From: Nematostella vectensis
Taxonomy: Eukaryota > Cnidaria > Anthozoa > Actiniaria > Edwardsiidae
Direction of reading: 5' to 3'
DNA: 60,000 nt
Assembly (NCBI RefSeq): GCF_932526225.1
Contig: NC_064035.1
Span: 3,907,501 to 3,967,500, forward strand
The notes beneath the pieces are model-generated. The model did not search any database. It was given only the letters and a program-made list of their open reading frames with translations, and was not told the DNA's origin. A program made the translations under genes and the position numbers. Shown here one piece after another: positions 47,001-58,160 of the stretch (the first letter of the stretch is position 1; each line of letters opens with the position of its first letter).

Positions 47001-50000
47001 GTGTCTAGCATGTCCTCTCCTGCACATCCAGTCGGTGGTTGTGTGCCAGGAGGACCAGACATGCCATCCTCATCTCAGCATCAAGAAGAAGCTGCTTCAC
47101 CCACTGCGCTGAATGAGAGCTTGCTCAGTTTGTTGGTGAAACAGAAACTTGCAATGCAAGAATCGGCTTCTGACGCAAGGTACTGCACTGCCTTGCTTGA
47201 AGTCTTCAGGAGATTTAGTAACTGATGTTTCTTTCCCATTTTTTAAAATAACAATTAAAAAATAATTTTCATCACTTATGACGTCTTTAAGCGCTTCCCT
47301 TGACTGACCTTCACACATCACAGCACACCAGTGTTCCTATACCGACACAGTTTATATAATATGAGTGTCAGTTTGTGAGCACTGCTACTGTAACTATTAC
47401 CAGGGCCGACCCCATTAAGGGCAACTTCGGCATAGCATTCTTATCCAAATGAGCCAGGCTCTGAATAGATCGTAAGTTGATATGGCCCACATTCGAACCT
47501 GGAACCTCTGGCATGAAAAGGAAATTTCGTACAACTGAGCGTACCAGGGCGTTATATGCCTGTGACCTGCGATTGGTAAGCTTTTCTATACACATTAAAC
47601 AATATTTTAACTGTACTATCTTTTTAGCTTTTTTTTTTTTAAATGCACAGTGCCTTAAATACTGGAAGCGGTCTTTTTTACATCAACAAGCTACTGGAGA
47701 AAGTTAAGCTATCAAGTCCGGAGAATGCTCAAGCCGTCGCTAAACTTCTTCCTGATAGCAAAAGTGTACCACACAAGATGCAAAGCCCAGGGAGTGAGGC
47801 AGATGACTCGGCAGCAAAAACACTCAGGTACACAACCTACCCCTCGATAACCACAAAGTACACCCCCCTCCAGTTGAGCACAAAGTACACCCCCTCCTTA
47901 TTAGCATGAAGTCGATTTGTCGAAATGTTACTAGCCTAACAGACATGTTAGGCTAGTAAAGAATGTCAAAAATCTTCGAGATTATACTTCAAATGATAAA
48001 CAACAAAATTCAATTGTGTCAGCGTTGATTTTCGAACTGTTGACTACTGTACCTGTAAAAGTTTTATTTATTATTACTTAGATTTTATTTATGTGAAATT
48101 AGGCGGCAACGAGCGCGTGAAAGACAACAGAAGCTGCTGGCAGAATTTGCATCCAAGCAAAAGTCATTCTTAGAGAAGACCCTGAACGTTGGACAAGGTA
48201 AAGCAAGTAATATCGTGTCTAGCCTCGTGAATAACTCAGTAAGGCTATATAGGACGTCCAGTATAGTATGCACAGTCAGTGGACAGATATTTGTTTCAGT
48301 AGTTATCTTACTCGTTATCCTTCTCAAAACCGCAGAGGCCATGGAGGTGGACACTGAGGTCGATGCCCCTGCACCAGAGGAGACTGTGGAGCAGTCATTT
48401 GAGTGTGTCATTTGCGGCGAAGCATCTCCTTCTACTGAGGAGAGACCTGTAGGACTTGTAGCACTACTGCAATCCAGTGCAGGTAAGGTCTTGGGTACAG
48501 TCTGGGGAACATCTTGGGTCCCGTGGGGGTAAGATCTTCGGTCCCGTTTGGGTAAGATCATGGGTCCCGTGTGGGTAACATCTTGGGTTCCGTGTGGGTA
48601 ACATCTTGGGTCCCGTGTGGGTAACATCTTGCGTTCCGTGTTGTACGATCTTCGGTCCAGCGTGAGTTCTATCTTGTATACCGTGTGGGTACAATCCTGG
48701 GTCCCGTGTGGGTACGATCCTGGGTCCCGCGTGGGTACGATCCTGGGTCCCGTGTGAGTACGATCCTGGGTCCCGTGTGGGTACGATCCTGGGTCCCGTG
48801 TGGGTACGATCCTGGGTCCCGTGTGGGTACGATCCTGGGTCCCGTGTGGGTACTATCCTGGGTCCCGCGTGGGTACGATCCTGGGTCCCGTGTGGGTACG
48901 ATCCTGGGTCCCGTGTGGGAACGATCCTGTCAAGCTTTTTGCAGTATAACATGGTGATATAAAGAACAACGTTTGTTCCATTGACGCTACTTGGTTTTCC
49001 CATGGTTCCCTGCGTGTTTCTCGTGGTTTTCAATGCGGTCAGCGGCGCCATATTGGCTGCCTCGGTTAAATTGTCTCCGTAAAATTCGTTCGTGTTTCGT
49101 GTCGTTCTCTATTGAAGCGACCCTTATGTTGCCTCCATCACTACATAAGAGGGCGTGGGGCCTAATGGTATACCTTATAGTCTATCTAGCCAACTTATGG
49201 CTGACCTGTGGCCTTTGGCCTCTGCTCGTTGACCTTTCATGTATGTCCGGTCGCCATCTTGAAACTCGAAACGATGCTACCTCGTCCAGAGTGACATACA
49301 GCAGTGCCGTTCTCAAGTCAATCGGCAAAATACAACCAAAGGTGTGTGTTCCTGAGGATTTATGGGAGACCCTTCACGGTCTGGGTATCAGGAAAGGTTT
49401 TCGATCAAAACGAGCCGGTCGCTGTCGCCGCCATATTGGTTGTGGTACCCCTGTGGTCACAGGGCCCCTGACAGAGGAAGTTCTATGAGAGAAAGGTCGA
49501 GGCCCTCAAAGAGTCTAACATCAGTCGTTGGTGGAAGGAGGTTAAAGCTTTATCTGGTGGCTCCTGTCGTAACGGAAAGTGGTACGATCAGCTCCTTGTC
49601 ACAAGTGATTCCGACCCTCTCGAGTCTCTGTGTAACAGGATGAATTCCTTCTTTGTCGGGCTGTCCTATGACCTCCCCCCTCTAACTACTCGCGATGTGG
49701 CATCCTTTCAAGTCGATGAAGTCCCTGCTAGGTTACTTGCCACCATCCCGGAGGTTGAGCGAGCCCTATCTGCCACCAAGATAAAAAAAAGCACCCGGTC
49801 CCGATGGAATTCCCAATACCATCCTGAAGAACTTCGCCTTCGAACTTGCTCCGGTCATATACGACCTTTACAACAGCTCGCTAACTGATGGCTTCTTCCC
49901 ATCTCTTCTAAAGTCTGCTATCGCACGTCCTCTCCCTAAGTCCAAGCCTGCCAAGACCGTGGAAAACGATGTGAAACCTAACTCCCTAACGTCACAAGTC

Positions 50001-53000
50001 GCCAAGATCATGGAAGGACTAACACTTTCGAGAATGCTCCCCGCTGTCTTAGATAAAATAGATAGTAAGCAGTTTGCAGTTGCGTCTAAATCTACCGAAC
50101 AGGCTATTGTCTATATTCTACACCTTATGCTTGAGGCCCTTGATCTCGGCAATTGCTTGGTTAGATTCTTTTTCGCGGATTTTAGAAAAGCATTCGATTT
50201 AATTGACCATCACATCTTACTATATAAGTTAAAATCACTTAATGTTGAACTGGCACTTTTGCGCTGGATTGCAGCCTTTCTACAAGGGCGTTCGCAGTCT
50301 GCCTCGATGGTAAAACATCTTCCTCGCAACTACTTAACGGGGGAATCCCCCAGGGTACCAGGCTTGGGCCTATTCTCTTCTGTGTAATGGTCAATGACTT
50401 GGTCAGGACGTGGCCCCCGCGGGCTAAGTTCGTGGACGATTTGACTGTTCTTGAGGTGGTACCTAGGAACTCACCATCCCTCCTAGGACACATTGTTAAC
50501 GACATTCAAGCATATGCCCTAAAGAATAACATGCGCCTTAATCCATCAAAGTGCAAAGAAATGTCCGTTAGCTTCTTAAACTATGATAGTTGCAGTTGGC
50601 AGCCCATTGCCGTGGGCGGTAATACCATCGATCGGGTGCAGTCGTTTAAGCTGCTTGGCGTTCTTATATCGTGTGACCTGACATGGGTTGCGCACTGCGA
50701 CTTCATAATTAAGAATGCTAACAAAAGGCTTTATGCTCTAAGAGTACTTAAGAAATGCGGCCTGGATGCCAAAGAGCTGATAACAGACTACCGGTCATTT
50801 ATCAGATTGGTCATTGAATATGCGTCTGCAGCCTTCGCGAACCTTCCAAATCATCTGTCTGACGCCCTAGAGAATGTTTAGAGGCGCGCGCTCAAGATCG
50901 CTTTCCCAGGTCGTAGTTATGAGGGTTCACTCTCGCTTGCAAACCTTCCAACGTTGAAATATTGCATGCCAGCGGTTCGTTTCCAGAATCAAACCAGAGA
51001 ATCCTCTTTTTCCTATCATTAAAGGGCGTCGCATTACACATGATTCAGGGTATAACCTCAGGTCTAAATCTACATCGTATCAGAGGCCTACTAATACGAG
51101 TCGTTTCAACGAGTTCGTTACTGTTAAATATGCTGATTACATTTGATTAATTGTACTTTATTGTAGTGCTTACTTGTATCTCTGACTCACCTGTACCAGT
51201 CTATACTGCGAAAGGTTTAATTAAACTTATTATTATTATTATTATTATTTCCTGAGGTAATTTTGATTTATGCTGATTTAACCGTTATCTAGTTCTGAGG
51301 CACCGGAGTAGGCATCATGCCAAGATCCCGTGCACTGAGAGTGAAACGACACACGCGGAAAACTGCGGCACTGCCGAACGTCAACGCATGGATGCCCTCA
51401 CTCAATGTTTTACCAAGGTACAAAACATCAAGCGTTCATTGGTAATCAAATTCTGGCAACTGCCCCAATAATCGGTAGTCTTTATTCACTACAGTTATAG
51501 TGCGATTTATCAAGGAGATTTAGCAGTTATATAGCAAATCCTGGCCATGTGCCTTCTAATGGAAATAAATGGGAACAACAATAATAAGTAAACTTGGTCT
51601 ATTTGCGTCAAGGGCGGCTCATGGATTATACAAGCTTTTCATGGACGGTATGGTGTGTTTTCAGGAGGCGAGTATGCGTGCGTCTTCGGTTGGTGCTGAC
51701 GGTGGGATTCACATCCAGACGTGTGGCCACTACTTACACATTGACTGTCAGCAATCCTACTTACGCTCTCTTCAGGTACAAGTCACGCTATGTCTAATCA
51801 TTTGGCAAACGGCTAATTCACGCAGAACATTTCTGCATGCACTGTCACATCTCGTTACACTTTCATTGCACGCTTATTGCTTGAACTTTTCTTGGTGGAA
51901 TATTTGTTGCTTGTCACATTCAGCCTACATGAGCACACATGTGGTGCATGACATTGATAACATAGCATCTGTTGCGGGCACTGCCAGTTAGAACGTTCTT
52001 AGCGCAACTCCTCTATTTCAACCTTGTCTTGATTTATACCTCGAACGTTCTTTAGTGTGAAACAATCATTAATCAGGTGACACCATCTATCACGCAAAAC
52101 TTCCTTGTCAAACGCACCTAGCGACTTTTGTCACGTGTGGCTGGTGATATGTGAAATGCTTGTGTTGATGTTATCTCCTCATTTGTCGATTATTGTCGCA
52201 GGAGGAGGAGGCGGCCCAGCTGCATCAAATGCATTCCTTCAACTCCAGAAACGGCGAGTTTACATGTCCACTGTGTAGACAGCTTGGGAACTGTGTCCTT
52301 CCTGAGATACCAGCCAAGATCATGGCCTCAATGGACACAACACTTAAGGTAAAAAAAAAATCACTCTTCAACTACTTGCTTACTTACTAAAAACCCTAAT
52401 TACAACATCGAAGTGAATATGTTTAGTGACCACCCTCAGTTAGTAACACAAGGGGCACTTGATTTGGAGGCTTGCTCTGTTGTGCCTATCGCATCAGTAT
52501 GGCAGTTGGGAGTTATCAGTTAGTTATTCAATTTTTCATGAAGAGTGCTAGTTGGTTTAGAACAATGCTATTGATGTACACGTCTTTTTGCGTATCTTTA
52601 GGAGATGAATCACTTGGAATGCATAAACTCTATGAGCGAACGCGTGAAGAAATATCAACAGAAGGTGAGAGAAAGAGCCCGTGTTGAAAAGAATTCATGA
52701 GCTACATTGGTACCTATATTAAGCTGTCACCATCGACTGAAGCATGTAGCCGCCAATAGAGGCTGGCCGCTTAGTAGAGGTACCACTGTATCCTTGTCCT
52801 TTCCAGACCAAAGTCCTACCGAAATATCTTGCCAAACATTATTACAGCATCAGACGAATGACTCGTGTTTTCCTGGCCTGTCTTTCCTAGTTCCATTAGT
52901 TCCTGTTTGTGGTTACCTTCTGCCTGAAGTCGTGCTTGGGGAGGTAACAATAGAAACCAAAATGAAAATCGTATCGAATCGCTTGTTCGCTTCCTATCTA

Positions 53001-56000
53001 TTACAGTGTATGAGCAAGTTGACCGCATGCGCCCTAAACTTCAGCGTGCTTGGAGCATCAGTCAAGTCTATGGTGGAGATCGCCCTGATGCTCGAGTCTG
53101 GAGACTCGCAGACTTGGTCCCCGGAGAGGAAGTTCGCATTGCTCTACCAGACTGCTAGGTAAGTACTGCAAAACCATGTCCGGAGCATAGTGTTCCGTGC
53201 CATCGACTCGACATATAAAAGCATATAAAAATATGAAACAACAAAAGCTAAATACTAACACAAACTGACAGATCAATTAATATTTTGCTACATTCTGTTA
53301 TTATTGCGTTTTTATGTAGTCCTAATATGATATATGCTCTTCTCTGCTCTCTTTTTGCTTCATTGTTTTTCTCTTTCTCCCTTCTACACGTTAGTTGATA
53401 GCAATATAACTCACAGCTCAAAATAAATCAAAATACTCAAATAGTCTATGGTCGACTACCAGTTTTTGGTGAGCCAGGATCCTCAAAGCTCAGATAGATA
53501 CTAGCGGCGTTTGAAAAATTAACTTCTGACTGTTTTCTTTGAAACGAAAACGTTAAAATGAACGGTCTGATTTCTTTTATAGGGAGATGGCTATCTAACG
53601 CACTGCCGGCTTGTATGAGTATAGACCCTTTTCGTTGCTCTCTAACGTATACTTTTTGCAGAACAAATATCGAACTGGAGCAAGTAAACATGACTGGCAG
53701 GTCGACTCAGCGGCGTTCTTGCTTCGGTAAGTAAAGATGATCTTTGCTTGGATTTGGTTGTATTTTGTATCCAACGTTAGACACGATTTCACTGTTTGTT
53801 TGATGACCACAGGATCCTTGATGATCTTTGCTTGGATTTGGTTGTATTTTGTACTCAACGTTAGACACGATTTCACTGTTTGTTTGATGACCACAGGATC
53901 CTTGATGATCTTGCTTGTTTTGGTTGTATTTTGTACTCAACGTTAGACACGATTTCACTGTTTGTTTGATGACCACAGGATCCTTGATGATCTTGCTTGA
54001 TTTGATTATATTTTGTACTCAACGTTAGACACGATTTCACTGTTTGTTTGATGACCACAGGGTCCTTGATGATCTTTGCTTGGATTTGGTTGTATTTTGT
54101 ACTCAACGTTAGACACGATTTAACTGTTTGTTTGATGACCACAGGGTCCTTGATGATATTTGCTTGTTTTGGTTGTATTTTGTATCCAACGTTAGACACG
54201 TTTTTACTGTTTGTTTGATGACCACAGGATCCTTGATGATCTTGCTTGATTTGGTTGTATTTTGTACTCAACGTTAGACACGATTTCACTGTTTGTTTGA
54301 TGACCACAGGATCCTTGATGATCTTGCTTGATTTGGTTATATTTTGTACTCAACGTTAGACACGATTTCACTGTTTGTTTGATGACCACAGGGTCCTTGA
54401 TGATCTTTGCTTGGATTTGGTTGTATTTTGTACTCAACGTTAGACACGATTTAACTGTTTGTTTGATGACCACAGGGTCCTTGATGATATTTGCTTGTTT
54501 TGGTTGTATTTTGTATCCAACGTTAGACACGTTTTTACTGTTTGTTTGATGACCACAGGATCCTTGATGATCTTGCTTGATTTGGTTATATTTTGTACTC
54601 AACGTTAGACACGATTTCACTGTTTGTTTGATGACCACAGGATCCTTGATGATCTTGCTTGATTTGGTTATATTTTGTACTCAACGTTAGACACGATTTC
54701 ACTGTTTGTTTGATGACCACAGGGTCCTTGATGATATTTGCTTGATTTGGTTGTATTTTGTACTCAACGTTAGACACGATTTCACTGTTTGTTTGATGAC
54801 CACCGGGTCCTTGATGATCTTGCTTGGATTTGGTTGTATTTTGTACTCAACGTTAGACACGATTTCACTGTTTGTATGATGACCACAGGATCCTTGATGA
54901 TCTTGCTTGATTTGGTTGTATTTTGTATCCAACGTGAGACACGATTTTACTGTTTGTTTGATGACCACAGGATCCTTGATGCGCGCATTCCAGCTTCACA
55001 GTCAGATTCTTGTTGCACCTCTACTCAGCGTTTGGTCTCAGCTGACAGGTGGTGGCCATCATCTTGACCGAGCTCCCAGGTACGTCTTGTAAGTAAGACA
55101 AGCACTTTCCGTACGTCCCATATCTCAAGTTAAGCCAAACAAGCTTGTAACATTTTAAAAATGCTTTGCAACTATTCACAAGTTATAGAGTGGACCTCTC
55201 TCACCCGATCATCGGATTTTTGGATCGATCATCAGAAAACTTTCTGTGCTTTCGCAACACAGCAATCATTGGATCATCTCTAAACTTCGAAACTCCCGGT
55301 TAATCTGTATAAAGGGAGTATCTTATCGACCTGTGACCTCTATGGTTAAAGCACACGAAACCGTAAAAGAAATATACGTTGTTCTTTGTCTTCCATGAGG
55401 GTTACATTTTTTCCGGCGTCTATCTATCTTTTATAATTCAATTCAATATATAAAATAATAAATATATATTCTAATAATGAGTAATATGAGAGGTATTTGA
55501 AATGCCAGTGCGTAATTTTGTGCCATTACGATAGGTGATATTGGTGGAGTTTGACATGGTATTTTTATCTTGCAGTACGTTCCAGGATGCGCCGTTGCTG
55601 TTGCGTGACTGTCCATCCCTCTTGCTGCAGTTCATAATGGCTTGGCCAGCACCTTTCTCCTTGAGGGAATTCCGATGTCTTGTACAGCTAATCTATAACC
55701 TGGTTTTCACGCAGGTAGAAACGTTAATTTCTCTATACATCAGGCCATCTTCACGCTTTTGCCATTGTCGCATGACCTTTTAAACCCTCTTTCATAGCAC
55801 CATCGTTAGGCAGCCACCGCCTACCATTTTTTCCCACCTTGCGGACAGCCTGTTTTTTCTCCTCACTCGAAAATGGTTCCAAGTACTATTTGACGGGTTT
55901 CTGTAAGGAAGTTGACTGCTGATTTGTATTCAAATATTTTTCTTCCCCACATAATCTAGGCTCTGGTTGAGGCCTGCTGTAAGTTTGTCGGAGATGAGAG

Positions 56001-58160
56001 GCTTTCTTGGCAAGATACAGGCAAGCGCGCTGCTGCTCAGGTAACTCTTCCAGACTCTTTTTAATCTTTAAACCTTGCGACTCGTGTCATTTTATTTTTT
56101 ACATCTATTTCCTCTCCATGATACTTGCTCAAAGAAAATGAGTATCTCGACTGTGTAATAATAATATCATTTAGACCTCACCCTTATTATATAGTTATTT
56201 TATAAGTATCAACAAACATTACTCACCGTCATCATTGTCATAATCGCAATCATAACTGTCGTCTTTGCCATCACCACCATCGTGGTATCATCATTGTCAC
56301 CAACATTATTATCATTACCTTAACTATTAATACCGCCGCCATCGCCGCCACCACCGTTGCCATCTCCATCATCATCTCCATCATCACAATCTCCAGAATC
56401 TTTGCAATCCTTATCTTCACCATCATTTTAACCATCAGTTCAATGTTTGTACTTTTCAGGAGAAATCTGGAAAGACGTTGGCTGTAGATACCTTGCTTGG
56501 TTACGTGACCCACTGTCTCGCCTCTAGTAAGCTCTTCAAGGAGAATAATTCATTGATGGGGGTAAGTACAAATTCAAATCATTATTTATTGTCAATAAAC
56601 GAATGTCTATGATTTCGAGTTTCAACATCCTCCGAAGGTTTGTCTGTAGTTTGCTCCATTCATATCCACTAACTCTGTTCCTATTTGAATGATAAGATAC
56701 ACCGTTCAAATCCCATCCCATTTTCTTCCATGTTACACCCCCTCCCCCGACCTAGTTTATTCACCTCAAAAGAGTTTTGTTAAGCCCGCACCTTATCTGA
56801 ATCTGTTAATCGTATCCGCTAGTTCACGCAGACGGTGTGGTCTCCTCACACGGTGGAGCAGTCGATTCGAGACTCGTGCCTACCCTTCCTCGGGCTAGCA
56901 AGCCTTGTATCATCGCTTTGTTATAACACGCCCCCGCCTCCACAGGTAAACTCATTTCGCATCTGGTTTTGCTTATTTCGTTAATGTGAACACGATCGAG
57001 TCCCGAAGACTTTCCTTGATAAAAGGGTATAGATTAAGATTAGATGCATGGAGCATTTTTTTCATTGTGCTTGTGATGATAACCCTTTATTGCAAGCTGT
57101 CCATTGTAAGCGGGGCTCCATTGTAATATCAAGTAATGCTCGTATATTTATACTTCCCACAATGATGCCAGTTTTGAACACTCAAAATAAAACCACAAGA
57201 GCAACACGCAAATAAGGCCAAAAGACTTAAAGATATGAACAATATGATTTGCACACCTTACCACCAGAAGTAAAAATTAAAAAGTAATGTCTGTCTATTG
57301 TTATGCCTTGTACATAGTACGAGTTCTACACCTTGGCGTCCAGTCTGGGTCTTTGCCCGGGTTCCTCCACCACTCCAGAGCATGCCTCGTGTGCAGTCTT
57401 TCTTTCCTGGCCACACGCTAAGCCACTCTCGATCATCCGCAAGTGGTGCGACGAGCTTTCGGCCGTGACCAGACGATGTGACAGGATTATCCAGGTACCA
57501 AACAGCTTCACGAATGACCCCTGTGCATTGTTTTTCTTAAAATGCAGTGCTTGTTTTTCTCATCCAAGGGCTTTCACTTTCACTAGAAATTGTGTTTTTA
57601 ACTTTTCTATATCAGGTCACACAGCTACTACCGAATCTAAAGCAGTGGCCGCCACCGCGACTACTCCAGCTCCCCGAACGATATGATAGGTATGTGCTTT
57701 GGTGTGTAGAAACTAGAAAGACATATTATTGTCTTGTTTTTAATTAAGCAACATCACGTCACACCCTGGATTTCTAATACACCGCTGTTTAGAAATCGTT
57801 GCTTTGACCAATGCGAAATAAACGTAGTGGATTGTATCATCTCCACTTGCACTTGAAACGGCAAATTAAAAAAACAACGTTAAACAGGCATTAAACAGCT
57901 GCTATGAAACGTTGTCCAGCATTATCTTCTTATTGTTGATTTGTTAGTTTGTAAAGCCAAAGATGATCTTCTCATCGTTGCTTGTTGTCTAATTGTTGTC
58001 GTGTCCTAGCTTGATCCAGCACTACAGGAAACAGACGTGTCCAAAATGCTACCAGAAGCCTGATGACCCTGCCATCTGCCTGGTATGCGGTCGCTTCACT
58101 TGCCTCCAGGGAACGTGCTGCATGAGTGGCGAGGAGACGCGCAAGTTTGAATGTGTCCAG
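34513..58160 (+). CDS. UBR3: E3 ubiquitin-protein ligase UBR3 (43 exons, 3' end outside window)
   Basis: Large UBR-family RING E3. Exons: 34513-34928, 35304-35449, 36883-37274, 37702-37936, 38165-38344, 38672-38805, 39021-39101, 39252-39317, 39392-39481, 39796-39924, 40194-40386, 40769-40854, 40968-41027, 41206-41272, 41726-41822, 41962-42109, 42441-42539, 43337-43427, 43514-43591, 44070-44213, 44723-44840, 45351-45411, 45992-46051, 46143-46311, 46535-46666, 46879-47179, 47651-47827, 48103-48197, 48336-48482, 51293-51417, 51665-51775, 52202-52348, 52602-52664, 53007-53158, 53662-53726, 54971-55079, 55576-55714, 55960-56040, 56460-56561, 56832-56945, 57318-57494, 57616-57689, 58010-58160. All phases agree: 1,934 codons (human UBR3 1,888 aa). 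UBR-box at residues 77-146 ([26 protein letters not shown]). RING-H2 ligands C1372, C1375, C1459, H1461, H1464, C1467, C1498, C1501. The C-terminal Cys-rich UBR domain starts at [12 protein letters not shown]3 is chosen over UBR1/2 by block-by-block similarity. The extent around codons 900-1060 is less conserved. Confidence 0.96.
35415..36088 (+). repeat. Direct tandem duplication, 337-bp unit, two near-identical copies
   Basis: Copy 1 is 35415-35751 and copy 2 is 35752-36085. The unit begins inside UBR3 exon 2 (its last 35 coding bases, ttaccagcttgaacaagttg onward), includes the donor TTAG|GTCTGT and about 300 bases of intron. I saw no differences between the copies by eye, so the event is recent. 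Confidence 0.92.
35899..36294. mobile_element. Pogo/Tc1-type MITE in UBR3 intron 2
   Basis: Left end tagtggaacctggattttac; right end, reverse-complemented, cagtggaacctggattttac; about 22 bp terminal inverted repeat flanked by TA on both sides. The CAGTGGAACCT-type end is typical of pogo-like Tc1/mariner families (family knowledge). The left end is present a second time at 35562 because of the 337-bp duplication. No transposase. Confidence 0.7.
40855..40967 (+). other. U12-type AT-AC intron in UBR3
   Basis: The intron starts ATATCCTTTT, matching the U12 5' consensus, and ends TTCTTAACTAGTCCTAC, with the U12 branch site TTCTTAAC 13-20 bases before a terminal AC. Splicing at AT...AC joins VDL to IPDKPG in frame, as in vertebrate UBR3 (LLDLIPENP); no GT-AG alternative gives this junction. 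Intron length is 113 bp. Confidence 0.93.
41449..41520 (+). mobile_element. tRNA-derived SINE or tRNA pseudogene in a UBR3 intron
   Basis: Contains a Pol III A-box (TGGCTTAGTGG, 41453-41463) and B-box (GGTTCGATTCC, 41496-41506) at tRNA spacing. The acceptor stem does not pair, so it is not a working tRNA. Confidence 0.6.
42805..43080. mobile_element. Possible MITE with cggtaaggg ends in a UBR3 intron
   Basis: Left ccagggggcggtaaggg and right cccttaccgtccctg form imperfect inverted ends around about 270 bp rich in tcacgattcac-like short repeats. It is followed directly by the AT microsatellite. No coding capacity. Confidence 0.5.
43081..43148 (+). repeat. (AT)n microsatellite
   Basis: About 33 uninterrupted AT dinucleotides in the UBR3 intron before exon 43337-43427. 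Likely highly variable between individuals. Confidence 0.97.
43792..44022 (+). repeat. (CT)n / CCCT-rich pyrimidine microsatellite before UBR3 exon 44070-44213
   Basis: About 230 bases of nearly pure pyrimidine, ending in a long (CT)n. It lies about 50 bases before the exon's acceptor, so it acts as, or competes with, a giant polypyrimidine tract; a decoy ttatgcag follows it at about 44028-44035. Confidence 0.95.
46745..46770 (+). repeat. G-run in a UBR3 intron
   Basis: gcgggggtgggggggggggg-type homopolymer followed by a small hairpin (ggttcggttac / gaacccccc). Confidence 0.8.
47390..47570 (-). mobile_element. tRNA-derived SINE candidate in a UBR3 intron
   Basis: On minus, an A-box-like TGGTACGCTCAGTTGTACG (about 47527-47546) is followed at tRNA spacing by a B-box-like AGGTTCGAATG (about 47490-47500). 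The downstream body is unassigned. Confidence 0.45.
48483..48935 (+). repeat. 23-bp minisatellite starting at the donor of UBR3 exon 48336-48482
   Basis: About 19 units of gggtacgatcctgggtcccg plus tgt, with gggtaacatcttgggtcccg variants nearer the exon. The first intron bases (GTAAGGTCTTGGGTACAG) already match the unit, and several early units read GGGTAAGATC, a donor-like string. Confidence 0.95.
49000..51250 (+). pseudogene. Decayed non-LTR retrotransposon (LINE) in the UBR3 RING-region intron
   Basis: Fragments in order: a linker before RT ([10 protein letters not shown], 49480 onward), RT motif A ([14 protein letters not shown], about 50168-50210), [13 protein letters not shown] (about 50346, in a different frame), motif C ([11 protein letters not shown], about 50429-50461) and thumb sequence ([17 protein letters not shown]). 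Frame changes near 49800-49960 and 50340, and an in-frame TAG at 50879-50881, show it is dead. It ends in an (ATT)n tail at about 51227-51249. No endonuclease region is seen; the 5' boundary (about 48960-49470) is uncertain. Same family as the fragment at 7 kb, CR1/jockey-like. Confidence 0.88.
53730..54980 (+). repeat. About 83-bp minisatellite that includes the acceptor of UBR3 exon 54971-55079
   Basis: Fifteen occurrences of gatgaccacag, each followed by GATCCTTGATG or GGTCCTTGATG; only the last is the real splice junction. One copy (about 54802) has ccaccggg and has lost the AG. Units alternate in subtype, and a four-unit block of about 331 bp is itself repeated (about 53.9-54.3 against 54.2-54.6 kb). 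Confidence 0.96.
56165..56420 (+). repeat. Degenerate ATC/CAC triplet-rich tract in a UBR3 intron
   Basis: catcatcaccaccatc-like triplets with interruptions before exon 56460-56561; low complexity, non-coding. Confidence 0.6.

Noticed and set aside
53007-53158. Alternative frame [16 protein letters not shown] in the same exon
   Set aside because: It ends in a stop and does not join to the next exon, whereas the chosen frame gives ARTNIELE, matching UBR3.
53595-54968. Several minus-strand proteins of 80-144 aa with repeated [11 protein letters not shown]
   Set aside because: They are translations of the 83-bp minisatellite; the unit is not a multiple of three and the frames shift between copies.
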